From a virus: a stretch of DNA of 36,616 bases. Below are positions 23,034 through 30,518 of the stretch, one piece after another. The position numbers and the translations under genes were made by a program. The notes beneath the pieces are model-generated. The model did not search any database. It was not told where the DNA came from and worked only from the letters and a program-made list of their open reading frames with translations. Position 1 is the first letter of the stretch. Every line of letters begins with the position of its first letter. The stretch is from positions 1 through 36,616 of the IMG/VR virus record IMGVR_UViG_3300041402_000582. One strand, given 5' to 3'.

Positions 23034-23248
23034 CGTAGTAGCTCCACTGCTGTTTCGGTGTCAATCGTCTCAAAGAAATTAATCAAATTTGCTTTTACTT
23101 CGAGGCAGTCCGGGCAATCAACGCCATCCCAGTCAAGCAAGATATCGGTGAACGGGCCGCGCTTATCGCACATAGTCATGCCAGTGTTTTGGGTTTCTGC
23201 CATTATCTCGGATATGACGTTTCTTGGTTGGAAGTATTTATGCTTCAT
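23030..23248 (-). CDS. Small hypothetical protein with CxxC
   Basis: The 72-residue product has DGVDCPDCLEVKANLINFF, where CPDC could bind zinc, and an AGGAG site upstream of its ATG. It overlaps both neighbours. Similar short CPxC-containing proteins are common in phages of gammaproteobacteria; no function is known. Confidence 0.65.
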   Translation of the reverse strand: MKHKYFQPRNVISEIMAETQNTGMTMCDKRGPFTDILLDWDGVDCPDCLEVKANLINFFETIDTETAVELLR

Positions 23249-23540
23249 TGCGGCGCTCCTTTGAGAAACGAGGCATAAAATACTCGTTCAATTTTCCAGA
23301 GGACTTGGAAATATTGCGGGTGATACCTACCACGTCGTGTAGCAGGTCTTTATCTTTGCCATTAAACATAGCCAAAAGATTAAGCGGTGCGAATTTAAGA
23401 TGGACGACCGTAAGATCTGTTTTTAATTTTTTTTCATCAAAGCGATTGGGCGCGATATTGGATATGCGTTTAATGATACCGTCTAATAAGTGATCTTCTT
23501 CAACCGTCACATATATTCTGGCTTTCTTATAAATATACAT
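23238..23540 (-). CDS. Hypothetical protein, first gene of its operon
   Basis: The 100-residue basic protein (MYIYKKARIYVTVEEDHLLD) is the first gene after the promoter at 23575-23602. GGGGAG 6 nt upstream supports the start. No family is recognised. Confidence 0.65.
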   Translation of the reverse strand: MYIYKKARIYVTVEEDHLLDGIIKRISNIAPNRFDEKKLKTDLTVVHLKFAPLNLLAMFNGKDKDLLHDVVGITRNISKSSGKLNEYFMPRFSKERRNEA

Positions 23541-23574
23541 TGTCTGCTCCCCAGCAATAATCGACTACAGTGTT

Positions 23575-23602
23575 ACTATAATAGATTATCACAAGAGTGC
23601 AA
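23575..23602 (-). promoter_or_regulatory. Minus-strand sigma70-type promoter with operator-like dyad
   Basis: TTGCAC (-35) and TATAGT (-10) are spaced 16 nt on the minus strand, upstream of the gene at 23540. The stretch GTGATAATCTATTATAGTAAC over the -10 is an imperfect palindrome, as repressor operators often are. It starts the accessory operon that runs to the left and separates it from the fibre genes to the right. Confidence 0.6.
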
Positions 23603-23607
23603 GGTTT

Positions 23608-23931
23608 TTATTTCGTTTTGAAATAGGCTTGTATCAGCAGCAGGATCTCTTCGTCCTCTCTTAGTGCCTGTTTGAGGATAGGGGCCTCATATTTGCGAGG
23701 GGCTTTGTGACGAGACGTACCGCCGCCGCCAACAACCTCGGGGTCAATATGTTCTTGTGTAGATCCGTTTACCCATACGCCAGATAACTGACCCCACGAT
23801 ACGGCGCCAGCGGCGGATACAGGCACCTCAACGTATGATACTGGCGCAACACCTTGTAACGCTAAAAGGTCTCGTAAGCCAGCGGCCACACTATGTAGTA
23901 TCCATTCCGATGATAGGCTCTGCTGCTGCAT
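23608..23931 (-). CDS. Hypothetical protein overlapping the 794-residue fibre gene
   Basis: The frame encodes 107 residues from ATG 23931, which lies 41 nt inside the preceding gene. GTG 23889, just past the preceding stop, is a possible shorter start. The C-terminal part RHKAPRKYEAPILKQALRED is basic then acidic. Its place at the end of the fibre block suggests a chaperone or accessory virion protein, but no motif was recognised. Confidence 0.6.
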   Translation of the reverse strand: MQQQSLSSEWILHSVAAGLRDLLALQGVAPVSYVEVPVSAAGAVSWGQLSGVWVNGSTQEHIDPEVVGGGGTSRHKAPRKYEAPILKQALREDEEILLLIQAYFKTK

Positions 23932-26275
23932 CCGTTGTCAGTGCCTGCGTACCGAATGAAGATGTGTCATTTTCTTCGTAAATAATAAGATCGGTGCCTG
24001 TTATAGCGACTTTATTCGTGAGCTTGGATACCGCACCAAGTAATGATCTAAATATAACAGAATCCCCATCGGAGCCTGCTCTCGCCGTAGCTAAAGATCG
24101 CCTCAAAATATGGTCGGCTATCTGGTTCATTTGAGCTGCGGAAAGAACAACGCCATCTGTTCCGGTAAGAGCGATGATCTGATCAAGCTTCCCATCAAGA
24201 GTTGTGCTTGTATCATTTAAAATAGCCGCGATTTCGGTATCAATATAACCAGCTATGGTATTTAAACTGGTCTGTGCCGTGTCCTGCTTGGCCTCTGTTG
24301 CTAATCCTGATTGTATTTGTGATATTGGGTGAACGTGCAATGCATAAATAACAAAAGGGTCAGTATTTACAGGAGTAATAGGCCAATCATCAGGTACAGC
24401 AAATTGGAAATTACCTGTTGCGCTGGTATATCCTGTTACGGGTAAACCAATACCTTTATTTGCTGCGCCATCAGTGAATATAAACATACTATCTTCAAAG
24501 TATCCATCACCATATCCGGTTAAATCAGTATCAAAATCTGCTGTTGTTGGCCCGGCATCAGAGATACTGCCGTCCAATTGAACAATATCAGCAGTATTTT
24601 TAATGGCCTTCGCTAAAGAGCCACCTACATTATGACTAGCTAATCCCTCATCCATCATATCATCAACTAACTGCACTGAATCGAATCTTGCGTCATCTGA
24701 AAGAGTTAAGTTTGTAATTCCAGAAGTAGTGAAATTGCCGCGAATTGTAACAGCACCGCCTGTACATGTGCCCTCAATGACTTGTCCCCAGCCTTCAAGA
24801 CTAGCTACATCCGTTCCAGTATCGCCCATTGATTCCAGTTGCCAACCACCAGAGCTGGCCCTAATATTCAGATTTGTATTGCCTACGGCAACTCCGAAGT
24901 CAAAGATTATCGCCCCTGAGCCAGCAACCCTTGAGCGTGGATCGTTTATGAACCAGTCACCAGTGCCTATGTTTGTTATTGTTCCAAAATAAAAACAGCG
25001 CCGCATAATCGAAGGTTCAAGCGACACATTTCCAACCGGACAATCTTCAAAAACAGTCCCACCACCCGTGCCTATTCCACTGATAGTGGCGCCAAATATA
25101 TAAGCTGAGGCTATTGATTGGTTATTGAGAGCCAGCGTATAACCCTGGCCCGTAATATTATAATTATCACAGTTTCCGGTTAGCGTGATAGCTGATCCAT
25201 TAACTATGTGGAATCGAGTTATATTGAGTTGACCTGATAGAGTTAAAGCTGCCGCCCATGTAGATATTGGATTGTCGGCGGTTCCATCTACAAAGTTTTC
25301 AGTATTGGTATTACTGGCATTAGTATCAACCCATATTTTACCGTCTGCATATCCAACTGATTGAGCTACGACAGCATAACTAACAATGGCCTGATCAATA
25401 TACATCGTTGATGACGTAAGCCCAGAAGCCGCATAACCGCGAATCCTAACTTTGCCTAAATTTGCACCTGTTCCAGTATGTCTAGTTAGTAGATTGAACA
25501 CAGACACGCCATCACTTGATCCACCTGCACCATTCATAGCTCCTATTTGATCCCAAGAAGCTCCGCCCCAGTTATATGCGTAAACCCCAATTGAATCATT
25601 GGCACTAAATAGACGGCCTGTCATTCTCACCTCGGCAGCAACACCATTGCCGCCAACGTTGAATTGATAATAGATTTCTAAAGCACCAGCATCATCAGAT
25701 ATTTCATGATATGTCTGATCAACCTCATCAGTCACCGTGTAGTCGTTGACCTCTGTGCCAGTTGTTAATAATTGACTTTCGGAGACCGTTGATATAGCTG
25801 CTGATCCTGTTGCTAAATTGCCAACTTGCGATTGTGAAGCAGGGAAAGTTTCGCCAGATAAGCCCGTTGTATCGTATTGAAGCTTTAAATTATCAGCAGC
25901 TGTTGAATCGTCTGAAATCTCAGCCACATTAATATTCAATAAGTCTGTTCCGAGTACCAATGCATCAAAAACGGCAGCTGGCAAAATCACATATTCTCTA
26001 TGGACAGCTAATGCTCCAGCCACATGGCAATCCACTTCTAAATTGCCCAGCGTATCTGTATCAGTCGCATCATAAACAACTAAATATCGACCACCAGCAA
26101 CATGAGTTCCGCCACCAGAGTTCTTATTTGTTTCCGTTGTTGATCCGTTCTTTGTAAGCTTAATGTCTGTATTTGTTATTGTTAACCCGGTTTCAGGGGT
26201 ATTACCGTCTGTATCGTCAAGGAACGCACCTAGCTTTCCCTCTTGTGATGCTGTCGATTGTCTTAGGTATTGCAT
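23891..26275 (-). CDS. Large fibre or baseplate-type virion protein
   Basis: The 794-residue protein begins MQYLRQSTASQEGKLGAFLD and continues ETGLTITNTDIKLTKNG and HVAGGRYLVVYDATDTDTLG, a start I recognise in a conserved phage structural-protein type. The middle is Gly/Ser/Thr/Asn-rich and looks like beta-helix repeats (TITNIGTGDWFINDPRSRV). A role in receptor contact is likely by type; the ligand is unknown. Start and stop overlap both neighbours. Confidence 0.75.
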   Translation of the reverse strand: MQYLRQSTASQEGKLGAFLDDTDGNTPETGLTITNTDIKLTKNGSTTETNKNSGGGTHVAGGRYLVVYDATDTDTLGNLEVDCHVAGALAVHREYVILPAAVFDALVLGTDLLNINVAEISDDSTAADNLKLQYDTTGLSGETFPASQSQVGNLATGSAAISTVSESQLLTTGTEVNDYTVTDEVDQTYHEISDDAGALEIYYQFNVGGNGVAAEVRMTGRLFSANDSIGVYAYNWGGASWDQIGAMNGAGGSSDGVSVFNLLTRHTGTGANLGKVRIRGYAASGLTSSTMYIDQAIVSYAVVAQSVGYADGKIWVDTNASNTNTENFVDGTADNPISTWAAALTLSGQLNITRFHIVNGSAITLTGNCDNYNITGQGYTLALNNQSIASAYIFGATISGIGTGGGTVFEDCPVGNVSLEPSIMRRCFYFGTITNIGTGDWFINDPRSRVAGSGAIIFDFGVAVGNTNLNIRASSGGWQLESMGDTGTDVASLEGWGQVIEGTCTGGAVTIRGNFTTSGITNLTLSDDARFDSVQLVDDMMDEGLASHNVGGSLAKAIKNTADIVQLDGSISDAGPTTADFDTDLTGYGDGYFEDSMFIFTDGAANKGIGLPVTGYTSATGNFQFAVPDDWPITPVNTDPFVIYALHVHPISQIQSGLATEAKQDTAQTSLNTIAGYIDTEIAAILNDTSTTLDGKLDQIIALTGTDGVVLSAAQMNQIADHILRRSLATARAGSDGDSVIFRSLLGAVSKLTNKVAITGTDLIIYEENDTSSFGTQALTTDAAAEPIIGMDTT

Positions 26276-27309
26276 TAGCTTATGCCCTGATTTCTTAAAT
26301 GATTAACTATGACGGGTATTACAACACCTCCGACCGCTGGGGCCGAGCTTGTGGCAATCTCCCATGTTGAAATCGTATTATCAAACCAGTCTGTCGTATA
26401 GTCCCCACTTAAATCAGTGGCTACCGTGCCGTTAGAAAATACCGTACTAGCAACTAGTGAAAAATCTCTGCTTTGTGGCGTTGCATTTAATGGATCAACA
26501 AAATAACTTGTACTAACTGCAATACTATCAAGTGAAGCAGGATCGCCGTCTGTACTAACCGATGATGAAGTGGTGACAGTTTCGATAGAATTATAATTAA
26601 AATCAGCGTTAGAATAGCAGTTCTGACAGGTTACAGTTCCTGCCGATCCCTGAAAACCATACATATTGACCGTTGTGGCTATATCACTGATGGCTGAACA
26701 ATTCTGAAAATAAACCGTAGCAGCCCCATTATTCCTAAAGTGCCGTTGATAACCCGATGAAGATGAGCCAAGTCCATTAACCACTACCTTCCTAACGTAA
26801 GATGTACCGCTTGTACCTGATAGAATAATACCAACTAGATTATTAACTGTAAGACTTGCCGCTCCCTGAACTATGCCAGTGTCGATAGTCACGTTGATTC
26901 CGGTTGATATTAGCCCATTAGCAAATTGGTTATTATTAATCAGAATCTGAAAATTATGATATTGTGAATAATTAAGCTCGTCTCTGATGGCATAATCATC
27001 TGTGACATTTGTTTCTACATATGGAGACCCGGGGTCCCATCCTACTAAGGTGGTGTTGGTTGTGCCTATCGTGTCTGTGTAATATGTGGCGTTTGTTGTA
27101 ATACCAGAAAGCAATGTGCCTGTTCCGCAGTTGCCCGCTACCAAATGAATAGTAACTTGTGTGGTTGCTGTTACTAAATCATTGCTCGATTCGGTGGCGA
27201 TAACATCAACAGCTTTTTGATGTGTTGCATAAGGGGTTCCAGATGTGCCGTCTCCGGTAGTGTCATTGCCCGTATCACCATCGACATAATAATCCGTTAA
27301 TAATGCCAT
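26275..27309 (-). CDS. Fibre-like protein with predicted parallel beta-helix
   Basis: The 344-residue protein starts MALLTDYYVDGDTGNDTTGD and continues SGTPYATHQKAVDVI, as DUF1565-type and pectin-lyase-like proteins often begin. The rest is rich in Asn, Thr, Ser and Gly with repeated short strands (NNLVGIILSGTSGTSYVRK), as in parallel beta-helix fibres and tailspikes. No catalytic residues were identified. Its stop overlaps the next start (TAATG). Confidence 0.7.
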   Translation of the reverse strand: MALLTDYYVDGDTGNDTTGDGTSGTPYATHQKAVDVIATESSNDLVTATTQVTIHLVAGNCGTGTLLSGITTNATYYTDTIGTTNTTLVGWDPGSPYVETNVTDDYAIRDELNYSQYHNFQILINNNQFANGLISTGINVTIDTGIVQGAASLTVNNLVGIILSGTSGTSYVRKVVVNGLGSSSSGYQRHFRNNGAATVYFQNCSAISDIATTVNMYGFQGSAGTVTCQNCYSNADFNYNSIETVTTSSSVSTDGDPASLDSIAVSTSYFVDPLNATPQSRDFSLVASTVFSNGTVATDLSGDYTTDWFDNTISTWEIATSSAPAVGGVVIPVIVNHLRNQGIS

Positions 27310-27665
27310 CAGATAGCGTCCACGATAGCAGATTCAAACAACGACCAGTCAATTTCAGACCATCCGTTATTGATAGCTTGAGTTTGTGTAATAGGAGCCT
27401 GTAACCAGTCTATAAAATATCGGCAACGCCTGGTGGTAATAAAAGGCATTTCAGGGTCATTCGATACGTCAATAATTCCCGTCTTGTACATTGCCTTGAA
27501 TTCATCAATGGTATTAAACGGTGTATTTTTAATGATAATCGGCCAGTCTGTTGAGTTTCCGGTGTAGTTAGTCAAGTCAATTGGCGTATAAGCATCGGCC
27601 AGATCGTTAGTGAAACCGCCACTAACATCATTTTTTAGCACCCTGATCATTACATCTACAGCCAT
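27309..27665 (-). CDS. Hypothetical protein in fibre block
   Basis: The 118-residue protein (MAVDVMIRVLKNDVSGGFTN) overlaps the sulfotransferase-like gene by 10 nt and is coupled to the next gene by TGATG. MIRV at 27650 is an alternative start. No domain is recognised; it lies among fibre genes and may be a small virion protein. Confidence 0.6.
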   Translation of the reverse strand: MAVDVMIRVLKNDVSGGFTNDLADAYTPIDLTNYTGNSTDWPIIIKNTPFNTIDEFKAMYKTGIIDVSNDPEMPFITTRRCRYFIDWLQAPITQTQAINNGWSEIDWSLFESAIVDAI

Positions 27666-28342
27666 GATAAGTCCGTATAACCAAACTCAGCCAGCTTTGC
27701 TTTTAATGCTGTGTTGTTTATCAGCGTATCAACATCAGACCAATAATCTCTAACGCCTTGGATATTGTTAGCTGAATATTGTAATTTAGCATCATCATAA
27801 ACCGCGCGTTTCAAGGCTGCGTTTGGATTGCCTTGAACTGTAATAGTATCCTTTGGCCTGGCTGAGTTAATTTTTGGCCAAGCGATGTATTTAGCCTTAT
27901 TATCATGTGACGCTATGCCGCAATAGTTCAATAATGAATTTAACTTCCCGACCTTGCTATCATTCCCATCAAGTATAAATTTATGATGAGGTATCGAATC
28001 TATTGTGTTAACAAATTCATCGATTGCAGGAAAGAAACCTTTATGTCCCATTGTTTTAGCACTGATAAAAGATTGCATTAAATCTCGTATTGGAACAATA
28101 ATTCTTATATCAGGATCTGCCGCTATTACTTCTTGAATTCGCGCTGTATTTGTTGGGTGAAAATGCTCAATGATCAAACAATGATCTGGCGTATAGCTAA
28201 TCGGATTTTTACCTTCCAGCCAACTTTGTACATTAGTTAGCACAATCCGTCCAGTACTCTCAAATAGAAAATGCTGTACAAAATGCGTACCAGTACGGGG
28301 GATAGTTAGCAATAGAATATTAGTGTTATTTACTTCGATCAT
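27656..28342 (-). CDS. Sulfotransferase-like P-loop protein
   Basis: The 228-residue protein has LLLTIPRTGTHFVQHFL near the start, like the PAPS 5'-phosphosulfate-binding loop of sulfotransferases (PRxGT then H20). It also has IIVPIRDLMQSFISAK, like the 3'-phosphate-binding segment, with R86 and S91. Placed among fibre genes, it could sulfate a host or virion glycan, but activity is inferred from the two motifs only. It overlaps both neighbours by ATGA or similar. Confidence 0.7.
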   Translation of the reverse strand: MIEVNNTNILLLTIPRTGTHFVQHFLFESTGRIVLTNVQSWLEGKNPISYTPDHCLIIEHFHPTNTARIQEVIAADPDIRIIVPIRDLMQSFISAKTMGHKGFFPAIDEFVNTIDSIPHHKFILDGNDSKVGKLNSLLNYCGIASHDNKAKYIAWPKINSARPKDTITVQGNPNAALKRAVYDDAKLQYSANNIQGVRDYWSDVDTLINNTALKAKLAEFGYTDLSWL

Positions 28343-28461
28343 TGCGATAATATCTCTAAATTAAGATTAAGATTAAGATTAACTTTTTTGATCTCGCTCC
28401 CCCTGAATTCATCTTCAGCAGCTAAGCCTCTAACCATATTATCTGCTGTTAAATTATTCAT
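28339..28461 (-). CDS. Small 40-residue protein with hexanucleotide repeat
   Basis: A short frame starts at 28461, overlaps the 70-residue gene by 8 nt and ends with TGA overlapping the ATG of the sulfotransferase-like gene. The product starts MNNLTADNMVRGLAAEDEFR and contains a VNLNLNLNL run encoded by a hexamer repeat. No family is recognised. Coupling on both sides supports a real gene. Confidence 0.5.
   Translation of the reverse strand: MNNLTADNMVRGLAAEDEFRGSEIKKVNLNLNLNLEILSQ
28360..28382. repeat. Tandem hexanucleotide repeat (ATTAAG)
   Basis: Three copies of ATTAAG and a partial fourth lie in the coding region of the 40-residue gene and encode an LN repeat. Copy number changes would lengthen the protein without shifting its frame. 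Confidence 0.7.
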
Positions 28462-28666
28462 TTATACATGCTCCAGTGACTGGAGCTCTGGCATAGTGAC
28501 CTCCTATGCCAATTAATCTACTCAACTCGGTCTGAATGGTATGCCGATTTGTACATAATTTGTAAAGGCTGCCCATGTACCCAGTCATACACCCAGTACT
28601 AACAACAGAAAAAACCTGGACAGGGTACTCAATGAGGCATTCTAGTAATTTTGGAAAAAATTCCAT
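28454..28666 (-). CDS. Small hypothetical protein with hydrophobic centre
   Basis: The 70-residue product has MEFFPKLLECLIEYPVQV followed by FSVVSTGCMTGYMGSLY, a weak membrane segment. It starts directly after the coiled-coil/TM gene and overlaps the next gene by 8 nt. Its position at the end of the lysis block suggests a membrane or lysis-related role without proof. Confidence 0.5.
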   Translation of the reverse strand: MEFFPKLLECLIEYPVQVFSVVSTGCMTGYMGSLYKLCTNRHTIQTELSRLIGIGGHYARAPVTGACINE

Positions 28667-28667
28667 A

Positions 28668-28943
28668 TCAAGGCGTCCACTTCATAATTGCTGCAGAAAT
28701 CTTATCAGCAGCAGCAAAACCAATGGTCCCCAAAGTGAAGAAGATCCCAATAAAAATCCCGCGACCAGTTCTAATCTTTGCCTGGATATCTCTGAGTGCC
28801 GTCGAGAGTGTATCAAGCTTTTTACCGAAGTCCTTTTTCGCCGCTCTAAGCTCGGCACTGTGTGCGATTTCATCTTTGGCTACCTGCATCCTTAGGCTTT
28901 CCAGCTGCTCTTTTAATACTGCGATATCCGATTCTTCTGACAT
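28668..28943 (-). CDS. Coiled-coil protein with one TM segment (holin-like accessory)
   Basis: The 91-residue product has a charged coiled coil (LKEQLESLRMQVAKDEI) in residues 5-60 and then one hydrophobic segment (GIFIGIFFTLGTIGFAAADK). This layout matches small phage proteins found beside holins. It may help holin function or anchor to the membrane. Confidence 0.65.
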   Translation of the reverse strand: MSEESDIAVLKEQLESLRMQVAKDEIAHSAELRAAKKDFGKKLDTLSTALRDIQAKIRTGRGIFIGIFFTLGTIGFAAADKISAAIMKWTP

Positions 28944-28958
28944 TTTTTATTCTCATTA

Positions 28959-29492
28959 TTATTTTGACTTAAAAAACTTGTCGCCCCTACTTGAAAACCA
29001 CCAACTAACACACGTAATAGTCAAAAAGAATATCTGGCTGATTATTTGAGTGTACATACCTACAAGCTGCGTGATACCTAATATCTCAATACCTTCAACT
29101 AATTGATGAATACTATATGCAAAGTATGTCGATATTCCTAACAGGTAAACAGTAATAACTGGACGCATCAGAAATCTTATAGCATCTACTATTGATGACC
29201 CTGATTTGATTTGTTGGATTTTCAGCCCTTGAGTAAAGGCTTTTGTTTCTGCAATATCAGTAGCGATATCACCTTCGGTTTCGGTTTGTTCTATTTGTTT
29301 ATCGGCTAGTGCAACAGCATGATTAAATTCTAACGTCATCTGCTGGCTTTCGATCTCAGACATTTTGATATCATGATCAAATTCTAGCTCTTTGAGCAGC
29401 CTGTTTTCTCGTTTCCCCATCCAGCCGCCCACCGCCCCAACGATTGCTCCGAGACCTGATGATGTTAATATTGTTAATAAGCCTTCAATCAT
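28959..29492 (-). CDS. Three-TM holin (GTA-type)
   Basis: The 177-residue protein has an N-terminal hydrophobic segment (LLTILTSSGLGAIVGAVG), a long charged middle and two C-terminal hydrophobic segments (RFLMRPVITVYLLGISTYF and IISQIFFLTITCVSWW). RPVITVYLLG and the ending WWFSSRGDKFF fit the 3TM holin family described for gene-transfer-agent release. It would disrupt the inner membrane at lysis. It overlaps the DUF5675 gene by 8 nt. Confidence 0.75.
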   Translation of the reverse strand: MIEGLLTILTSSGLGAIVGAVGGWMGKRENRLLKELEFDHDIKMSEIESQQMTLEFNHAVALADKQIEQTETEGDIATDIAETKAFTQGLKIQQIKSGSSIVDAIRFLMRPVITVYLLGISTYFAYSIHQLVEGIEILGITQLVGMYTQIISQIFFLTITCVSWWFSSRGDKFFKSK

Positions 29493-29904
29493 GATAACCG
29501 CCTATAATATTTAGATTAAACCCTTCTTCGCCAATTATATCTCTTAATTTGCGCATTGCAGCTCTGCTATTCAATACAGCTGGTTTTCCAGATAGAAAGC
29601 CAGATTTTGTTCCAATCAAAATACATCCCTTCGTATGGCTTACTAGATTGCCATTATGGATAAGTATACCTGTTCTGCCAGGCACTGCTTGCACATGCCA
29701 CGTTTTCCTGTATTTGCCGCTCGCACTGCGTGGTAGATAAGAGCAGAACCTGGTCCCGACGGGAATACAGCTCACATTTGATCGGTTGTTTAGCCATGGT
29801 CGTTCAAGCGTCCTAAACTGATGCACTTCGCCATCATTTATAACGACAAGAATGCCTCGCATAGCACCCTTTACTGGTTTTCTGAACAAATATATTTCAG
29901 CCAT
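29485..29904 (-). CDS. DUF5675 family protein, probable lysis-associated
   Basis: The 139-residue protein has TLERPWLNNRSNVSCIPVG, then HNGN (H83) and SHTKGCILIG (G93-C94), which match DUF5675. The His and Gly-Cys arrangement resembles L,D-transpeptidase-like catalytic motifs; family activity is not established to my knowledge. Position just upstream of the holin suggests a cell-wall role. The terminator stem at 29905-29929 overlaps its ribosome-binding region. Confidence 0.75.
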   Translation of the reverse strand: MAEIYLFRKPVKGAMRGILVVINDGEVHQFRTLERPWLNNRSNVSCIPVGTRFCSYLPRSASGKYRKTWHVQAVPGRTGILIHNGNLVSHTKGCILIGTKSGFLSGKPAVLNSRAAMRKLRDIIGEEGFNLNIIGGYHD

Positions 29905-29929
29905 AAAAAAACCCTACCTTGCGATAGGG
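29905..29929 (-). terminator. Terminator overlapping ribosome-binding site of DUF5675 gene
   Basis: On the minus strand CCCTA pairs with TAGGG around TCGCAAGG and runs into seven T that directly precede the ATG at 29904. The 3' arm (AAGGTAGGG) is also the only Shine-Dalgarno candidate for that ATG. The hairpin could therefore end transcription and hide the ribosome-binding site at once. The stem is short, so termination is likely partial. Confidence 0.65.
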
Positions 29930-29959
29930 CTTATATTACAACATCTTTAGAGAAAGGTG

Positions 29960-30322
29960 TTAAATTCGTATACCGCCAAACGAGCCACCCCCAGACACTC
30001 GATGATCTTTCTGCAATTTAACCTTAGCAAATGAACCGCATTTAGAATTCATGATCTTATGCTTGGTGTCTGAGCCAGGGCGTACTTTTACCATATTTGT
30101 AGTTGCGTTGGAGTTTCCAGGCATTCGTTCAAAGTTTTGGTTTTGAAGTGAGTTCTGATTTTGTGCTTTTGTGTCCTGATGGCATAATCCGCAGTAAGAA
30201 ACATTAGTTAAACCGTCGTTGACCGGCTTAACGTCAGCTTGTGCGACCATGGAAAACACCATCATTAGTAACGCGACAAAAAAACCACGCATCATATTCC
30301 CGCTGAAGTGTGATACACGCAT
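29960..30322 (-). CDS. Secreted protein with CxxCH motif
   Basis: The 120-residue protein has a signal peptide (MMRGFFVALLMMVFSMVAQA at residues 10-29) and then YCGLCHQD, a CxxCH motif at residues 44-48 that binds heme in c-type cytochromes. The rest is polar and basic (NQNSLQNQNFERMPGNSNAT) with a Gly-rich end. One motif in such a small protein may also be chance. GGAG 8 nt upstream supports the start, downstream of the promoter with flanking inverted repeat. Confidence 0.65.
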   Translation of the reverse strand: MRVSHFSGNMMRGFFVALLMMVFSMVAQADVKPVNDGLTNVSYCGLCHQDTKAQNQNSLQNQNFERMPGNSNATTNMVKVRPGSDTKHKIMNSKCGSFAKVKLQKDHRVSGGGSFGGIRI

Positions 30323-30346
30323 ACTATTTTCTCCAAAATAGATTAA

Positions 30347-30391
30347 TGATAATTAACAAAGCTCAATATACTCGCATCTTATTAATTATCA
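30347..30391 (-). promoter_or_regulatory. Promoter flanked by a perfect 10-bp inverted repeat
   Basis: TTGATA (-35, 30387-30392) and TATATT (-10, 30365-30370) have 16 nt spacing on the minus strand. A perfect 10-bp inverted repeat TGATAATTAA (30347-30356) and TTAATTATCA (30382-30391) brackets the -10; one arm covers the -35 edge. A dimeric regulator bound at both arms could loop or block the promoter. It would drive the secreted CxxCH protein and the lysis block. Confidence 0.6.
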
Positions 30392-30403
30392 AGGCGCAAT
30401 CAA

Positions 30404-30514
30404 TCACCCGGTTATCACGGCCCATAAGGTAAAAAAACTACCAATGACACCTATTGAAGTTATTGCCACAAAAAATAAAAATATTGCCCTTTCTACTTTA
30501 GTTTCTCTACCCAT
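30404..30514 (-). CDS. Small 36-residue membrane protein
   Basis: A short frame starts at 30514 after GGGGTAGG, 5 nt before the stop of the HNH gene's end region. It encodes MGRETKVERA and a hydrophobic segment of about 22 residues (IFLFFVAITSIGVIG and SFFTLWAVI). Such tiny proteins occur in phage early or lysis regions. No function can be assigned. Confidence 0.55.
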   Translation of the reverse strand: MGRETKVERAIFLFFVAITSIGVIGSFFTLWAVITG

Positions 30515-30518
30515 TTAC

